Assembly (NCBI GenBank): GCA_017444345.1
Contig: JAFSWW010000135.1
Coordinates: 1 to 47,034, forward strand
Source of the DNA: Synergistaceae bacterium
GTDB lineage: Bacteria > Synergistota > Synergistia > Synergistales > Aminobacteriaceae
Length of the DNA stretch: 47,034 bases
Direction: 5' to 3'
Position numbers and translations under genes: made by a program. Positions 18,969 to 27,510 of the stretch are shown in pieces (position 1 is the first letter of the stretch; each line of letters starts with the position of its first letter). The notes under the pieces are model-generated. The model did not search any database. It was not told where the DNA came from and saw only the letters and a program-made list of their open reading frames with translations.

Positions 18969-20906
18969 TTGCGAAAATTTTATACAGGCTTGTTATTGCT
19001 GCTCGTATTATGCTCGTCTTGTCATGCAAATATTAATCGAGTCTCTAATATTCCTAATTATCAGTGGCAAAAAGTTGCGAACTTCCCGGACTGGCTTGGG
19101 CGGGTTGATGACACTTTAGCAATAAATAATATGACGGGATTTTATTTCTATCATGGGCAGGGACAAATTTATATGACGGTCTCAAAGCAGGTCAAAAATT
19201 TTAATTTATTCATTAACGGAGTCAGATTCAACACTTCAGAATGCAATAACGGCGGAAATTTCTTAATAGATTTCTCGAATACAGCGCGCGACGGAGTCAA
19301 TAATATACAAGTTTCTAATATAGTCCCGTCTGATTTAAAGAATGCCGTAAAAATTTTTGTGCCTTATCCTGTGATACTTGACGGGAATATTAACGAGTCC
19401 GGCATAAATCCCAAAACTTTAGAGCTAATATCTGATATTATTTCCTGTGATGTTGCGCACGGATTCCCAAGTGCCCAGCTCGCAATAATACGAAATGGGC
19501 GGCTAGTTTATGCTAATTCATGGGGCAAAATTAACTCATACAATCAGGACGGCACCCGGAAAAACAGCCCTGACACAAATATAAATACTCTTTACGATTT
19601 AGCTTCAGTTACAAAAATGTTCACGATAAATTATGCCGTTCAAAAATTAGTCAGCGAGGGCAAATTAAATATTGATTCAAGAATTATAGATATACTTGGC
19701 CGGGATTTTGCAGATAAAACTATCAGAATAAATTACGCAGGCTATAATATTCCCGATATTAACACTCTCAAAAAATGGAAGTCTTTAATCACAGTGAGGG
19801 ATGTATTATGTCATCAAGCCGGATTTCCTGCAGATACTCAATATCACAATAAAAATTTTGACGCAGCTAAACAAGAATATAACCCTAATGCGAATAATAT
19901 TTTATATGCAGGCGACCGCGAGTCAGGACTCAAAGCAATTTACAAGACTCCTTTAATGTATAAGCCCGGAAGTAAGACTCTATATTCAGACGTCGATTAT
20001 ATTTTGATGACGTTCATAATCGAGAAAATCACGGGGACAAAATTAGATATTTACTTACAAAAAAATTTCTGGCGGCCCATGGGACTCACTCGAATAGCTT
20101 ACAATCCGTTAAAAAATGGCTTTAATGCGAATGACTGCGCAGCGACTGAATTAATAGGCAACACTTACGGAAATAATATAAATTTTCCGGGAATCCGCAA
20201 ATATACTTTACAGGGAGAAGTCCACGACGGCAAAGCATTTTACGTAATGGCAGGAGTCGCAGGCCACGCGGGATTATTTGCAAATGCTGTCGATATAGCA
20301 AAATTAGCTTCTGTTATGTTGACCGGGGGATATGGCAGTAATAAATTTTTTCCGCGCAATATAATAGACTCCTTCACAGCTCCTAAAAATTTTAATGATT
20401 CACACTGGGGAATAGGCTGGTACAGACAAGGCGAGGACAAAAGAGTTTATTATTTCGGGAGCGACTCGCAAACTAACACAATCGGCCATCAAGGGTGGAC
20501 GGGGACTCTCGTAATGATTGACCCAGTCAAAAATTTAGTAATTGCTTATCTCACAAATAAAATAAATTCGCCCGTTCTGAAACCTTTTAACAAGCGCAAA
20601 ATTTTCACCGGAAATTATTTTACAGCCGCGACTCTGGGATTTGTCCCGCAGTTAATTTATATGGGACTCGACAACGATAATAATAATATTTCTGAAAGAT
20701 TAGCACTGACTCTTGCTGACATGGCTCAAGAAAGCATTAAATTAATCCCTCAAAATGCAGCCTCAAATCATCCATATATAATAAACGCTAAAAGCAAAAT
20801 ATTTTTACTGAGAGATTATAACAATCGCGGCAAGACGGGAATAATAAATCAATATTTGCCCATAATCGAGAAAAGTTTTACAGAGAAATTATCACGCAAG
20901 AAATAA
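18969..20906 (+). CDS. Exported serine beta-lactamase-like hydrolase
   Basis: 645 residues from a TTG at 18969, 9 nt after GAAGGAG (an earlier in-frame TTG overlaps that site). The signal peptide KFYTGLLLLLVLCSSCHA has cysteines but no clean lipobox. An N-terminal beta region (about 25-140) precedes a class-C-like beta-lactamase/PBP domain with SVTK (nucleophile Ser in ASVTKMF), YSDVDY and HQGWTG. Such proteins act as DD-peptidases, esterases or D-amino-acid hydrolases, not usually true beta-lactamases. Its HPEMGFT-like specifics are absent, so the substrate is unknown. It follows engB by 30 nt and may be read from the same transcript. Confidence 0.83.
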   Translation: MRKFYTGLLLLLVLCSSCHANINRVSNIPNYQWQKVANFPDWLGRVDDTLAINNMTGFYFYHGQGQIYMTVSKQVKNFNLFINGVRFNTSECNNGGNFLIDFSNTARDGVNNIQVSNIVPSDLKNAVKIFVPYPVILDGNINESGINPKTLELISDIISCDVAHGFPSAQLAIIRNGRLVYANSWGKINSYNQDGTRKNSPDTNINTLYDLASVTKMFTINYAVQKLVSEGKLNIDSRIIDILGRDFADKTIRINYAGYNIPDINTLKKWKSLITVRDVLCHQAGFPADTQYHNKNFDAAKQEYNPNANNILYAGDRESGLKAIYKTPLMYKPGSKTLYSDVDYILMTFIIEKITGTKLDIYLQKNFWRPMGLTRIAYNPLKNGFNANDCAATELIGNTYGNNINFPGIRKYTLQGEVHDGKAFYVMAGVAGHAGLFANAVDIAKLASVMLTGGYGSNKFFPRNIIDSFTAPKNFNDSHWGIGWYRQGEDKRVYYFGSDSQTNTIGHQGWTGTLVMIDPVKNLVIAYLTNKINSPVLKPFNKRKIFTGNYFTAATLGFVPQLIYMGLDNDNNNISERLALTLADMAQESIKLIPQNAASNHPYIINAKSKIFLLRDYNNRGKTGIINQYLPIIEKSFTEKLSRKK

Positions 20907-20944
20907 AAAAATTTCCGGGAGACTCTCTATATAGAATCTTCCGG
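20903..20944 (-). terminator. Terminator downstream of flgC
   Basis: On the minus strand CCGGAAGATTC ... GAGTCTCCCGG forms an 11-bp stem (one mismatch, one wobble) around an 8-nt AT loop, then AAATTTTTTTA. The T run lies only on the minus-strand side, so it mainly ends the flgB-flgC transcript. It overlaps the last codons of the serine hydrolase gene. Confidence 0.75.
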
Positions 20945-20955
20945 GAATAAAAATT

Positions 20956-21375
20956 TTAGCCTCTTATGACTTCTAATGCGCTGTTCCACATATCGCGGCC
21001 GGTTGTAACAACGCTCAAATTTGCCTCATATGCCCGGCTTGCTACTAACATATCAGTCATTTCACGAACTAAATTTACATTTGGATATGCGACATAACCC
21101 TGTTCGTTTGCGTCAGGGTGATCTGGCTGATAGGTCATTCTCGGAGCGTTATTGTCTTCAGTTATGCCTATGACTCTGACTCCGCCTATATCGTGATAAC
21201 CGTCAAGAGTCTCGTCAAGCATTTCCGCAAAAACCGGCACGCGGCGTTTATAGGGCCCTCCTGCTTTAGTTCGTGTTGTATTGATATTCGCTAAATTCGA
21301 TGAAATTGTATCCATCCAAAGTCTATGAGCAGTTAAAGAACTTCCGGCGATTTCCATACTGTCAAAAATTTTCAT
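20956..21375 (-). CDS. flgC: Flagellar basal-body rod protein FlgC
   Basis: 139 residues. The N-terminal rod/hook motif NLANINTTRTKAGGPYKRRV and the C-terminal VNLVREMTDMLVASRAYEANLSVV are diagnostic. FlgC is a proximal rod subunit exported by the flagellar type III system; both terminal coiled-coil segments are intact. AAAGGAG precedes the ATG. It is the second gene after flgB (15-nt gap). A terminator follows directly, so fliE, which often comes next, is not in this operon. Confidence 0.96.
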   Translation of the reverse strand: MKIFDSMEIAGSSLTAHRLWMDTISSNLANINTTRTKAGGPYKRRVPVFAEMLDETLDGYHDIGGVRVIGITEDNNAPRMTYQPDHPDANEQGYVAYPNVNLVREMTDMLVASRAYEANLSVVTTGRDMWNSALEVIRG

Positions 21376-21390
21376 GATTTATTACTCCTT

Positions 21391-21792
21391 TTATCTGCCA
21401 GCTATGACACTTCTTAAAGTAGCGTTTTTCGTTGCTGCAATTCTCATAAAAGCACTATACATCATGCGTGTTTCTGCTAATATAGCCATTTCTCTTTCAG
21501 GGTCGACGTTATTCAAATCGAGTCTATATTGTTCGTCCATGATTTTAAAGTCTGCCGCGTGAACGTCGCTGATCTTTAACGGTGCTGAAGGTATATGAGC
21601 CTCATCTGTTACTGTCATGTGTAAATGTTTATCCTGCTCCATAACTTTGCGGAGTTGATCCTCAAATGAGACATTATGACGCGCATAACCGGGTGTATTA
21701 GCGTTTGCTATATTTTTTGTTACAGCGTTGAATCTTTTCGCGAGGGATTCAGACTCTTTTGATATTACGTCCCATGTGTAATCGCTCAACAT
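21391..21792 (-). CDS. flgB: Flagellar basal-body rod protein FlgB
   Basis: 133 residues, usual size. The N-terminal NAVTKNIANANTPGYARHNV motif and the C-terminal NNVDPEREMAILAETRMMYSAFMR helix match FlgB. It forms the proximal rod next to the MS ring. GGGAGTGAG precedes the ATG. Upstream, on the same strand, lies the tail of the broken glycosyltransferase gene, with TATAAT and TATAAA boxes in the 48-bp gap that could be its promoter. Confidence 0.96.
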   Translation of the reverse strand: MLSDYTWDVISKESESLAKRFNAVTKNIANANTPGYARHNVSFEDQLRKVMEQDKHLHMTVTDEAHIPSAPLKISDVHAADFKIMDEQYRLDLNNVDPEREMAILAETRMMYSAFMRIAATKNATLRSVIAGR

Positions 21793-21840
21793 GATTTAAT
21801 TCTCACTCCCTGAATTTGAATTTATACGAGTAATTATACA

Positions 21841-23028
21841 CTATATCGGCGAGTCATAGACTTTCAATAAATTATTTATGTAATCATGTGTCGAGGACTC
21901 ATCAAAATTTTTGTAAATCTCGATTGAAATTTGCTTTATGTCCTGAGAGTTTACGCGCCTGATTAAATTTTCGAGTTCATTCAATGAGTGATAAAGAAAT
22001 GTGCTGTTGTCGCTTGCTGCCGTACAGTCTGAGGCAATAACGGGGATTCCATAGGCCTGAACTTCCAGCGGAGCAAGTCCGAGCGTTTCATACCATACAG
22101 ACGGGAAAATCAGACATCATCTTGAAATTTTTAGCCATTCTCTAATTTGAGATTTATCAAGCCAGCCGGTAAATTTTATATTGTTATATTGCGTCTGTAG
22201 TTCGTCTTTAATATCTCCGTCGCCGATGACAACGCCCTAAACGCCCGTATTATTAACAGCTCTGCAGAAATTTCTGACTCCCTTTTCTTCAGATAAGCGG
22301 CCTATATACAAGAATATTTTATTATTCTCGGCTTCAATTCTGAATCTGTCAGCAAAATAAATCGGATTCTGCACTAAAAATTGATTCTTAGGAGCTGGCA
22401 TTCTCCGTAAAAGCTGCTTTCTTGAGAACTCGGAGATAAATATATAGCCGATTTTATCAAAATTTTTGAATATCACTCTATTCTGCACGAAATTTCTAAT
22501 AACGCGCCAAATTTTATGGTAATAATTTCTCTTGTCGCAATTACATAAAATACACTTCAGGGATAACGGCTGTCTCTCACAAATATGATTCTCTACAAAG
22601 TCATAGAAGCCTCCATTTGGACAAGACAAGAAATAATCATGAACTGTTACAAAAATTTTTATGCCGGACTCAAATGCTGCCTTGAAAATCGAACTTGATA
22701 AAACTTTTGTCCATGAATGAATATGTATAATAGTTTCGTCTTTATTGAGAGTGCTTAAGAGTTTAGCGAATTCCCTGCGTGCCTTGAAATTATAAATCCC
22801 CTGAAAAGCTGCCACTAACTTATTAGGATTATGTATTAAATCATATTGATTCAAGTTAGTTATAAATATATTGCTGTGAATTAATTTTTTGTCAGGTTCT
22901 CCGCCCCCGGCAAAGAAATAAATTTTATAGCCCCTTTCAGCAAGCATTGAGGCCGTATTAACTGCAACATCAGCAGCTCCTCCGTTAATGTCTGCATTGT
23001 CAGATACTATTACGATATTTTTTAGCAT
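21841..23028 (-). pseudogene. Glycosyltransferase family 4-like gene with two in-frame stops
   Basis: Read from ATG 23028 (after GGGGAG), the frame encodes a GT4-type glycosyltransferase. The N-terminal domain has SDNADINGGAADVAVNTASM, HIHSWTK, VTVHDYFLSCPNGG and a cysteine-rich insert (CERQPLSLKCILCNCDK). LYIGRLSEEKGV opens the GT-B C-terminal domain, then TAG at 22237-22239 interrupts. The same frame continues as GVVIGDGDIKDELQ and FTGWLDKSQI, meets TGA at 22117-22119, and resumes as CLIFPSVWYETLGLAPLEVQ and AYGIPVIASDC to a TAG at 21841. No frameshift is needed: two nonsense codons in ~396 codons. The N-terminal part alone lacks the sugar-nucleotide site, so it is most likely inactive. Both stops could be C-to-T changes of CAG and CGA. 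Confidence 0.85.
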
Positions 23029-23078
23029 GAATCGCACTCCCCGAAAAATTTTATAATTAATTATACATGCTAATAAAT

Positions 23079-23122
23079 AAAAAAATTTCCCGATCCTGAA
23101 AAATTTTCATTCAAGACCGAGA
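23079..23122 (-). terminator. Terminator of the gpmA-aminotransferase operon
   Basis: On the minus strand TCTCGGTCTTGAA pairs with TTCAGGATCGGGA (13 bp with three G-U wobbles) across a 9-nt loop, followed by AATTTTTTTA. It lies just past the aminotransferase stop. Confidence 0.85.
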
Positions 23123-23144
23123 AAAATTTATTATTTAATTCACG

Positions 23145-24356
23145 TTATGCCTTTATTGCTTCAATTCGTCCGGGATATGCTGCGATTGCCTGTTTAAGAA
23201 TATTTAAGGCCTTCTCCAAATCTTCTTTCTTGAGGACATAAGCGATTCTCATTTCGTTAATGCCTTGTTCGGGGTTCGCGTAAAATCCATTGCCCGGAGC
23301 TGCCATAGTTGTTTCGCCGTTAATGTCGAAATTCTGAAGCATCCAGATAATAAATTTCTCTGAACTGTCTAACATCGGGAATTTTACCATTGTGTAAAAC
23401 GCGCCTTCAGGTTCGTGGCAAATAGTCCCGTCAATTGCCTTGAGTCCCTGATACAAGACATCGCGCCTAGTTTTATATTCTTTGTTGACTTCTTCAAGAT
23501 AAGATTTAGGAGTCTTATATAATTCAGTAGCTGCAACTTGTTCGACTGATGAGACACTCAAACGCCCCTGACATAATTTCATGGCCTCAGCAAGAAAATC
23601 TTTATTCTTAATTGCAATACAGCCAATTCTCGCACCGCACGCGCTGTAACGTTTAGAAACTGAATCGACCATTATGACTCTGTCTTGAGCGTCCTTAATT
23701 GAGCCGAAACTCACAAAATCGCCGTCATTATATCTGAATTCGCGGTAAACCTCGTCGGCAATGATAAAAATATCGTGCTTTTTCGCGAGCCTGCAAATCA
23801 TTCCTATTTCGTCAGGAGTATACATTACTCCGGTCGGGTTGCAAGGGTGAGACATCCATATAGCGCGGGTCTTTGACGTGATTAAATTCTCGATTACATT
23901 TTCGGGCGGTAAGTGATAGCCGTTTTCTGCATTTGTAGGAATCGGCCTTAATTTAGCGAGCGCACAATTTGCGAAAGTATTATAATTCGCGTAAAAAGGT
24001 TCGGGAACAAGAATCTCATCGCCTGCGTCACATAAAATCATTACAGCGAAAGAAAGTGCCTCACTCCCTCCGCAAGTTACGTAAATATCGTTTCTATCAT
24101 ATGGAACTCCTATACCGTGATAATATGCGCTCATTGCGTCGCGTAATTCGGGGATTCCCTGTGAAGTTGCATAGGCGACCGTTGCCGGGTGATAATTTTG
24201 TAACGCCTTGAAATATCCATCAGGAGTCTTTATATCGGGCTGGCCTATATTCAAGTGATAAACTTTTTTGCCCTGTGCTTTGACCTCGTCAGAATATGGA
24301 ATTAATCTCCTGATGGGTGAGAATCTCAAAGCCTTTATTCTGTCTGAGAAATGCAT
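23145..24356 (-). CDS. Class I/II PLP-dependent aminotransferase
   Basis: 403 residues, fold-type I. NIGQPDIKTPDG and YATSQGIPELRDAM near the N-terminus, HPCNPTGVMY, ADEVYREFRY and SVSKRYSACGARIG (PLP lysine) are the landmarks; the C-terminal arginine lies in EMRIAYV. It resembles aspartate/aromatic aminotransferases; the amino donor cannot be fixed. AAGGAGG precedes the ATG. It follows gpmA by 24 nt in an operon ended by the hairpin at 23079. Confidence 0.92.
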   Translation of the reverse strand: MHFSDRIKALRFSPIRRLIPYSDEVKAQGKKVYHLNIGQPDIKTPDGYFKALQNYHPATVAYATSQGIPELRDAMSAYYHGIGVPYDRNDIYVTCGGSEALSFAVMILCDAGDEILVPEPFYANYNTFANCALAKLRPIPTNAENGYHLPPENVIENLITSKTRAIWMSHPCNPTGVMYTPDEIGMICRLAKKHDIFIIADEVYREFRYNDGDFVSFGSIKDAQDRVIMVDSVSKRYSACGARIGCIAIKNKDFLAEAMKLCQGRLSVSSVEQVAATELYKTPKSYLEEVNKEYKTRRDVLYQGLKAIDGTICHEPEGAFYTMVKFPMLDSSEKFIIWMLQNFDINGETTMAAPGNGFYANPEQGINEMRIAYVLKKEDLEKALNILKQAIAAYPGRIEAIKA

Positions 24357-24380
24357 AAATTTACGCCTCCTTAAAAAATT

Positions 24381-25127
24381 TTATTTTGCCTTGCCCTGAT
24401 TAGCGACTGCTGCCTGAGCCTTTGCTATAGCCTCAGCATCTCCCAAATATCTGTGTGATTTCGGGGTCATGTCGTCATTAAGTTCGTAAAGCAGGGGGAC
24501 TCCGGTCGGTATATTTAGCTCAAGAATATCTTTTTCTGAAACGTTATCGAGATATTTAACTAGTGCCCTTAATGAATTACCATGAGCAGCAATAATTATT
24601 TTTTTGCCCGATTTAATTTCAGGAACGATTGAATCCTGCCAGAAAGGAACGACTCTCGCTACTGTATCAGCAAGGCATTCAGTCAAAGGCAATTCTGACT
24701 CGCTCAAGCCCTTATATCTGGGATCATGGCCGGGGTATCTCTCGTCTGACTTCTCAAGAACAGGCGGCGGAACATCATAACTTCTGCGCCAAATTTTAAC
24801 TTGAGCATCACCGAATTTTGCGGCCGTGTCTGCTTTATTGAGTCCCTGTAATGCTCCGTAGTGACGCTCGTTTAATTTCCATGAGTGCTGAATCGGAATC
24901 CACATTAAATCCATCTCTTCAAGAACTAGCCAAAGAGTCTTAATCGCCCTCTTTAACACTGAAGTAAACGCGTAATCAAATTTGAATCCTTCAGCTTTTA
25001 ACAATTTACCGGCCTCGCGAGCTTCATTAATGCCCTTCTCTGACAAGGGGACATCTGTCCAGCCCGTGAATCTGTTTTCTTTATTCCATGCGCTTTCACC
25101 GTGTCGAATTAATACGATCTGATACAT
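24381..25127 (-). CDS. gpmA: 2,3-bisphosphoglycerate-dependent phosphoglycerate mutase
   Basis: 248 residues. [10 protein letters not shown] (phospho-acceptor His 9), [29 protein letters not shown] and [14 protein letters not shown] (second His) are the family motifs. It interconverts 3- and 2-phosphoglycerate in glycolysis and gluconeogenesis. GAAGGAGG lies upstream of the ATG. It is the first gene of a two-gene operon with the aminotransferase; glycolytic PTS genes lie nearby on the other strand. Confidence 0.96.
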   Translation of the reverse strand: MYQIVLIRHGESAWNKENRFTGWTDVPLSEKGINEAREAGKLLKAEGFKFDYAFTSVLKRAIKTLWLVLEEMDLMWIPIQHSWKLNERHYGALQGLNKADTAAKFGDAQVKIWRRSYDVPPPVLEKSDERYPGHDPRYKGLSESELPLTECLADTVARVVPFWQDSIVPEIKSGKKIIIAAHGNSLRALVKYLDNVSEKDILELNIPTGVPLLYELNDDMTPKSHRYLGDAEAIAKAQAAVANQGKAK

Positions 25128-25282
25128 GAAAAAATTTTCCTCCTTCTCATAAATAATAATTCTTGTGCGCTAGATTATCAGAAAGTTTAAAATTTTTAAA
25201 GCCCCGTGCTATATATTATCTTGAAAATGTTGACTTAATGAAGGCAGAACGCAATAAAAGCAGGTTATACCGCATTCATAAT

Positions 25283-25321
25283 AACAACAAAGCCCCCGAC
25301 TATATAAATCAGGAGCTTTTA
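25283..25321. terminator. Terminator downstream of the CAU tRNA
   Basis: AGCCCCCGA (25291-25299) pairs with TCAGGAGCT (25309-25317) using wobbles. TTGTTGTTATT follows on the minus strand, which ends the tRNA transcript; TTTT follows on the plus strand. The rest of the 25128-25290 gap is AT-rich and probably holds the gpmA promoter (GATAAT box near 25220 on the minus strand). Confidence 0.65.
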
Positions 25322-25326
25322 CTGCA

Positions 25327-25400
25327 TGGGCCTACTTGGACTCGAACCAAGAACCTTCCGGTTATGAGCCGGTGGCTCTGACCACTTGAGCTATAGGCCC
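25327..25400 (-). tRNA. tRNA with CAU anticodon (Met or lysidine-modified Ile2)
   Basis: On the minus strand, GGGCCTA ... TAGGCCC forms a perfect 7-bp acceptor stem with discriminator A. TAGCTCAAGTGGTCAGAGC is the D arm, CCGGCTCATAACCGG the anticodon arm (loop CTCATAA, anticodon CAT), and CTTGGTTCGAGTCCAAG the T arm. CCA is not encoded (TGC follows). It is not an initiator. The anticodon-arm sequence GGCTCATAACC resembles bacterial tRNA-Ile2, in which TilS converts C34 to lysidine, as much as elongator tRNA-Met; sequence alone does not settle it. Confidence 0.95.
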
Positions 25401-25417
25401 TCTTGAATGACTAATGA

Positions 25418-25446
25418 ATTTTACACGACGAAATATTTTGCGTCAA
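25418..25446 (-). promoter_or_regulatory. tRNA promoter
   Basis: On the minus strand TTGACG (25441-25446), a 17-bp spacer, then TAAAAT (25418-25423), 17 nt before the mature tRNA 5' end at 25400. Near-consensus sigma70-type boxes at ideal spacing. Confidence 0.75.
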
Positions 25447-25546
25447 GAGAAAATTTTATAAATCAGTGCGAAATTTTGAGATTCTATATTATAATTTGCT
25501 GTAACACCATTAAAATTTTACTCAGTACGAAAGGAAGTAACACGCT

Positions 25547-25804
25547 ATGAAAGAATTTAAGTATGTTATCACTGATCCAGTAGGTATTCACGCACGCCCC
25601 GCAGGTTTACTTGTGAAGGAAGCAAAGAATTTCAAGAGCACAGCTACATTCATTAAAGGCGACAAGAGCGCAAAAGCAACTTCCCTGATGAAATTAATGG
25701 GAATGGGAATCGTTCAGGGCGATGAAGTTACAGTAAGAGTCGAGGGTGAAGACGAGGAAACATGCGCCGCCGCAATCGAGAAATTCCTTAAGGAGAACTT
25801 CTAA
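25547..25804 (+). CDS. ptsH: Phosphocarrier protein HPr
   Basis: 85 residues. The catalytic histidine His15 is in GIHARPAGLLVKEA. Ser46 in SAKATSLMKLM matches the HPr-kinase regulatory site of Firmicute-type HPr, so catabolite control through HprK is possible although hprK is not in the window. It relays phosphate from EI to EII sugar permeases. GAAAGGAAG precedes the ATG; TATTATAAT near 25487 is the likely -10. ptsI follows after 2 nt. Confidence 0.96.
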   Translation: MKEFKYVITDPVGIHARPAGLLVKEAKNFKSTATFIKGDKSAKATSLMKLMGMGIVQGDEVTVRVEGEDEETCAAAIEKFLKENF

Positions 25805-25806
25805 TT

Positions 25807-27510
25807 ATGCAAGTCTTCAAAGGCATAAAAATTGTAAACGGTATCGCAATAGGAAAAATAAAGATTTACAAGGTACCAGTTTACGAGATTAACGAGGGTG
25901 CGCCCGCTGATGTTAATGCAGAGTTAGAGAAATTTGAGTCAGCCCGCGTTAAAGTTCAGGAACAGCAAAACGCCCTATACGACAAGGAAATCAAAGAAGG
26001 CCATAAAGACACAGCAGGAATCTTTGAAGCTCATGCGTTAATGCTTGATGATGATGATTTAATTGACTCGTGCAAAGAAATTATCTCGGACGGACACACA
26101 GCAGAGTTCGCAGTTAGAGACGGATTCGAGGCAGCCGCTGAAATGTTCAGAAATATGGACGATCCCTATTTTCAAGCAAGAAGCGCGGACGTTATTGATC
26201 TAAAAAATTCTATGCTTGATGTCTTATTCGGCAATGATTCAGAAAGTTTACAGGGTACAGAGCCTTCTATATTAGTCGCTGAAGATATGGCACCTTCTGA
26301 AACTGTAAAACTTGATAAATCTTTATTGCTCGGTCTTGTAACTCGTCAGGGAAGTTCTAACAGTCATACGGCAATCTTAGCACGCAGCATGAATTTACCC
26401 ACTTTGATTCAATGTAAAGAGATTGCGGACGACTGGGACGGAAAATTTGCGATTCTTGACGGCTATAATGCTTGTATCTATATCGAGCCCGAACAGAAAA
26501 TTATCGACGAGTTATCAGCAAAACAGGCCGAAGACAGAAAGAAAGAAGCCGAGTTGCAGGAACTCAAAGGCAAGCCCAGCCAGACAAAAGACGGCCAAAA
26601 AGTTAGAGTTTACGCTAATATAGGCGGCCCTAAAGATATTGACTCAGTTATCGAGAATGACGCAGAGGGAGTCGGACTGTTCAGATCTGAATTTGTTTAT
26701 CTCAACAGCAAGACAGACCCGACAGAAGACGAACAATTTGCGGCTTATAAAAAAGTTCTTGAAGCACTTGCTCCCCGTCTAGTAATAATCAGAACTTGCG
26801 ATATAGGAGCGGACAAGACTATTGATTATATGAATCTCGACAAGGAAGACAACCCCGCATTAGGTTTCAGGGCTGTACGTATTTGTCTCAAGAGGCCGGA
26901 ATTTTTCAAGCGTCAATTACGTGCTTTATTACGGGCTTCAGCATTCGGCAATCTCGGAATAATGTTCCCTATGATTATAAGCCGCTGGGAGGTCTTGAGC
27001 TGCAAAAAACTTTTGGAAGAGTGCAGGAAAGAACTCGAATACGAGGGAGTCAAAGTCGGTAATTATGAAATCGGCATAATGATAGAGACTCCGGCTGCTG
27101 CTCTGTGTGCTGATGATTTAGCCCCTGAAGTTGACTTTTTCTCGCTCGGAACTAATGACTTGACTCAATATACCTGCGCAATTGACAGACAAAGCGCGAA
27201 TCTTGAAGATTTTGCAGATACCCATCACCCGGCAGTATTGAGACTGATACGCGAGACAATAGAGGCCGGCCATCGTCATAATACATGGGTAGGAATTTGC
27301 GGCGAACTCGGAGCAGACCCGACTTTAACAGAAGAATTCTTAAAAATGGGAGTCGATGAGCTTTCAGTGAATCCCAAGAGCGTTTTACCCTTAAGAGGCA
27401 ACATCAGAAATACTGATTTGTCAGAATTCAGGAAAGAACAAGCAAAAGAATCTATGGCACAAGATCCAAGACAGCAAGTGCCGGGATTCTGGGGGAGGTT
27501 ATTCAAATAA
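25807..27510 (+). CDS. ptsI: PEP-protein phosphotransferase (enzyme I of the PTS)
   Basis: 567 residues, full length. An N-terminal HPr-binding helical domain is followed by the phosphohistidine domain (GSSNSHTAILAR, His ~187) and the PEP-binding TIM barrel (GVGLFRSEFVY, CDIGADKTIDYMNL, GIMIETPAAAL, FSLGTNDLTQY, GICGELGADP). It transfers phosphate from PEP to HPr. It ends with the overlap TAATG into the ROK kinase gene, so the three genes form one operon. No EII gene is visible. Confidence 0.97.
   Translation: MQVFKGIKIVNGIAIGKIKIYKVPVYEINEGAPADVNAELEKFESARVKVQEQQNALYDKEIKEGHKDTAGIFEAHALMLDDDDLIDSCKEIISDGHTAEFAVRDGFEAAAEMFRNMDDPYFQARSADVIDLKNSMLDVLFGNDSESLQGTEPSILVAEDMAPSETVKLDKSLLLGLVTRQGSSNSHTAILARSMNLPTLIQCKEIADDWDGKFAILDGYNACIYIEPEQKIIDELSAKQAEDRKKEAELQELKGKPSQTKDGQKVRVYANIGGPKDIDSVIENDAEGVGLFRSEFVYLNSKTDPTEDEQFAAYKKVLEALAPRLVIIRTCDIGADKTIDYMNLDKEDNPALGFRAVRICLKRPEFFKRQLRALLRASAFGNLGIMFPMIISRWEVLSCKKLLEECRKELEYEGVKVGNYEIGIMIETPAAALCADDLAPEVDFFSLGTNDLTQYTCAIDRQSANLEDFADTHHPAVLRLIRETIEAGHRHNTWVGICGELGADPTLTEEFLKMGVDELSVNPKSVLPLRGNIRNTDLSEFRKEQAKESMAQDPRQQVPGFWGRLFK

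Noticed and set aside
22117-22239. Selenocysteine or pyrrolysine read-through of TGA and TAG in the glycosyltransferase
   Set aside because: Glycosyltransferases do not use these residues, and no SECIS/PYLIS-like element or such genes are visible; nonsense mutation is simpler.
25163-25381. Plus-strand open frame of 72 residues
   Set aside because: It runs antisense through the tRNA and its terminator.
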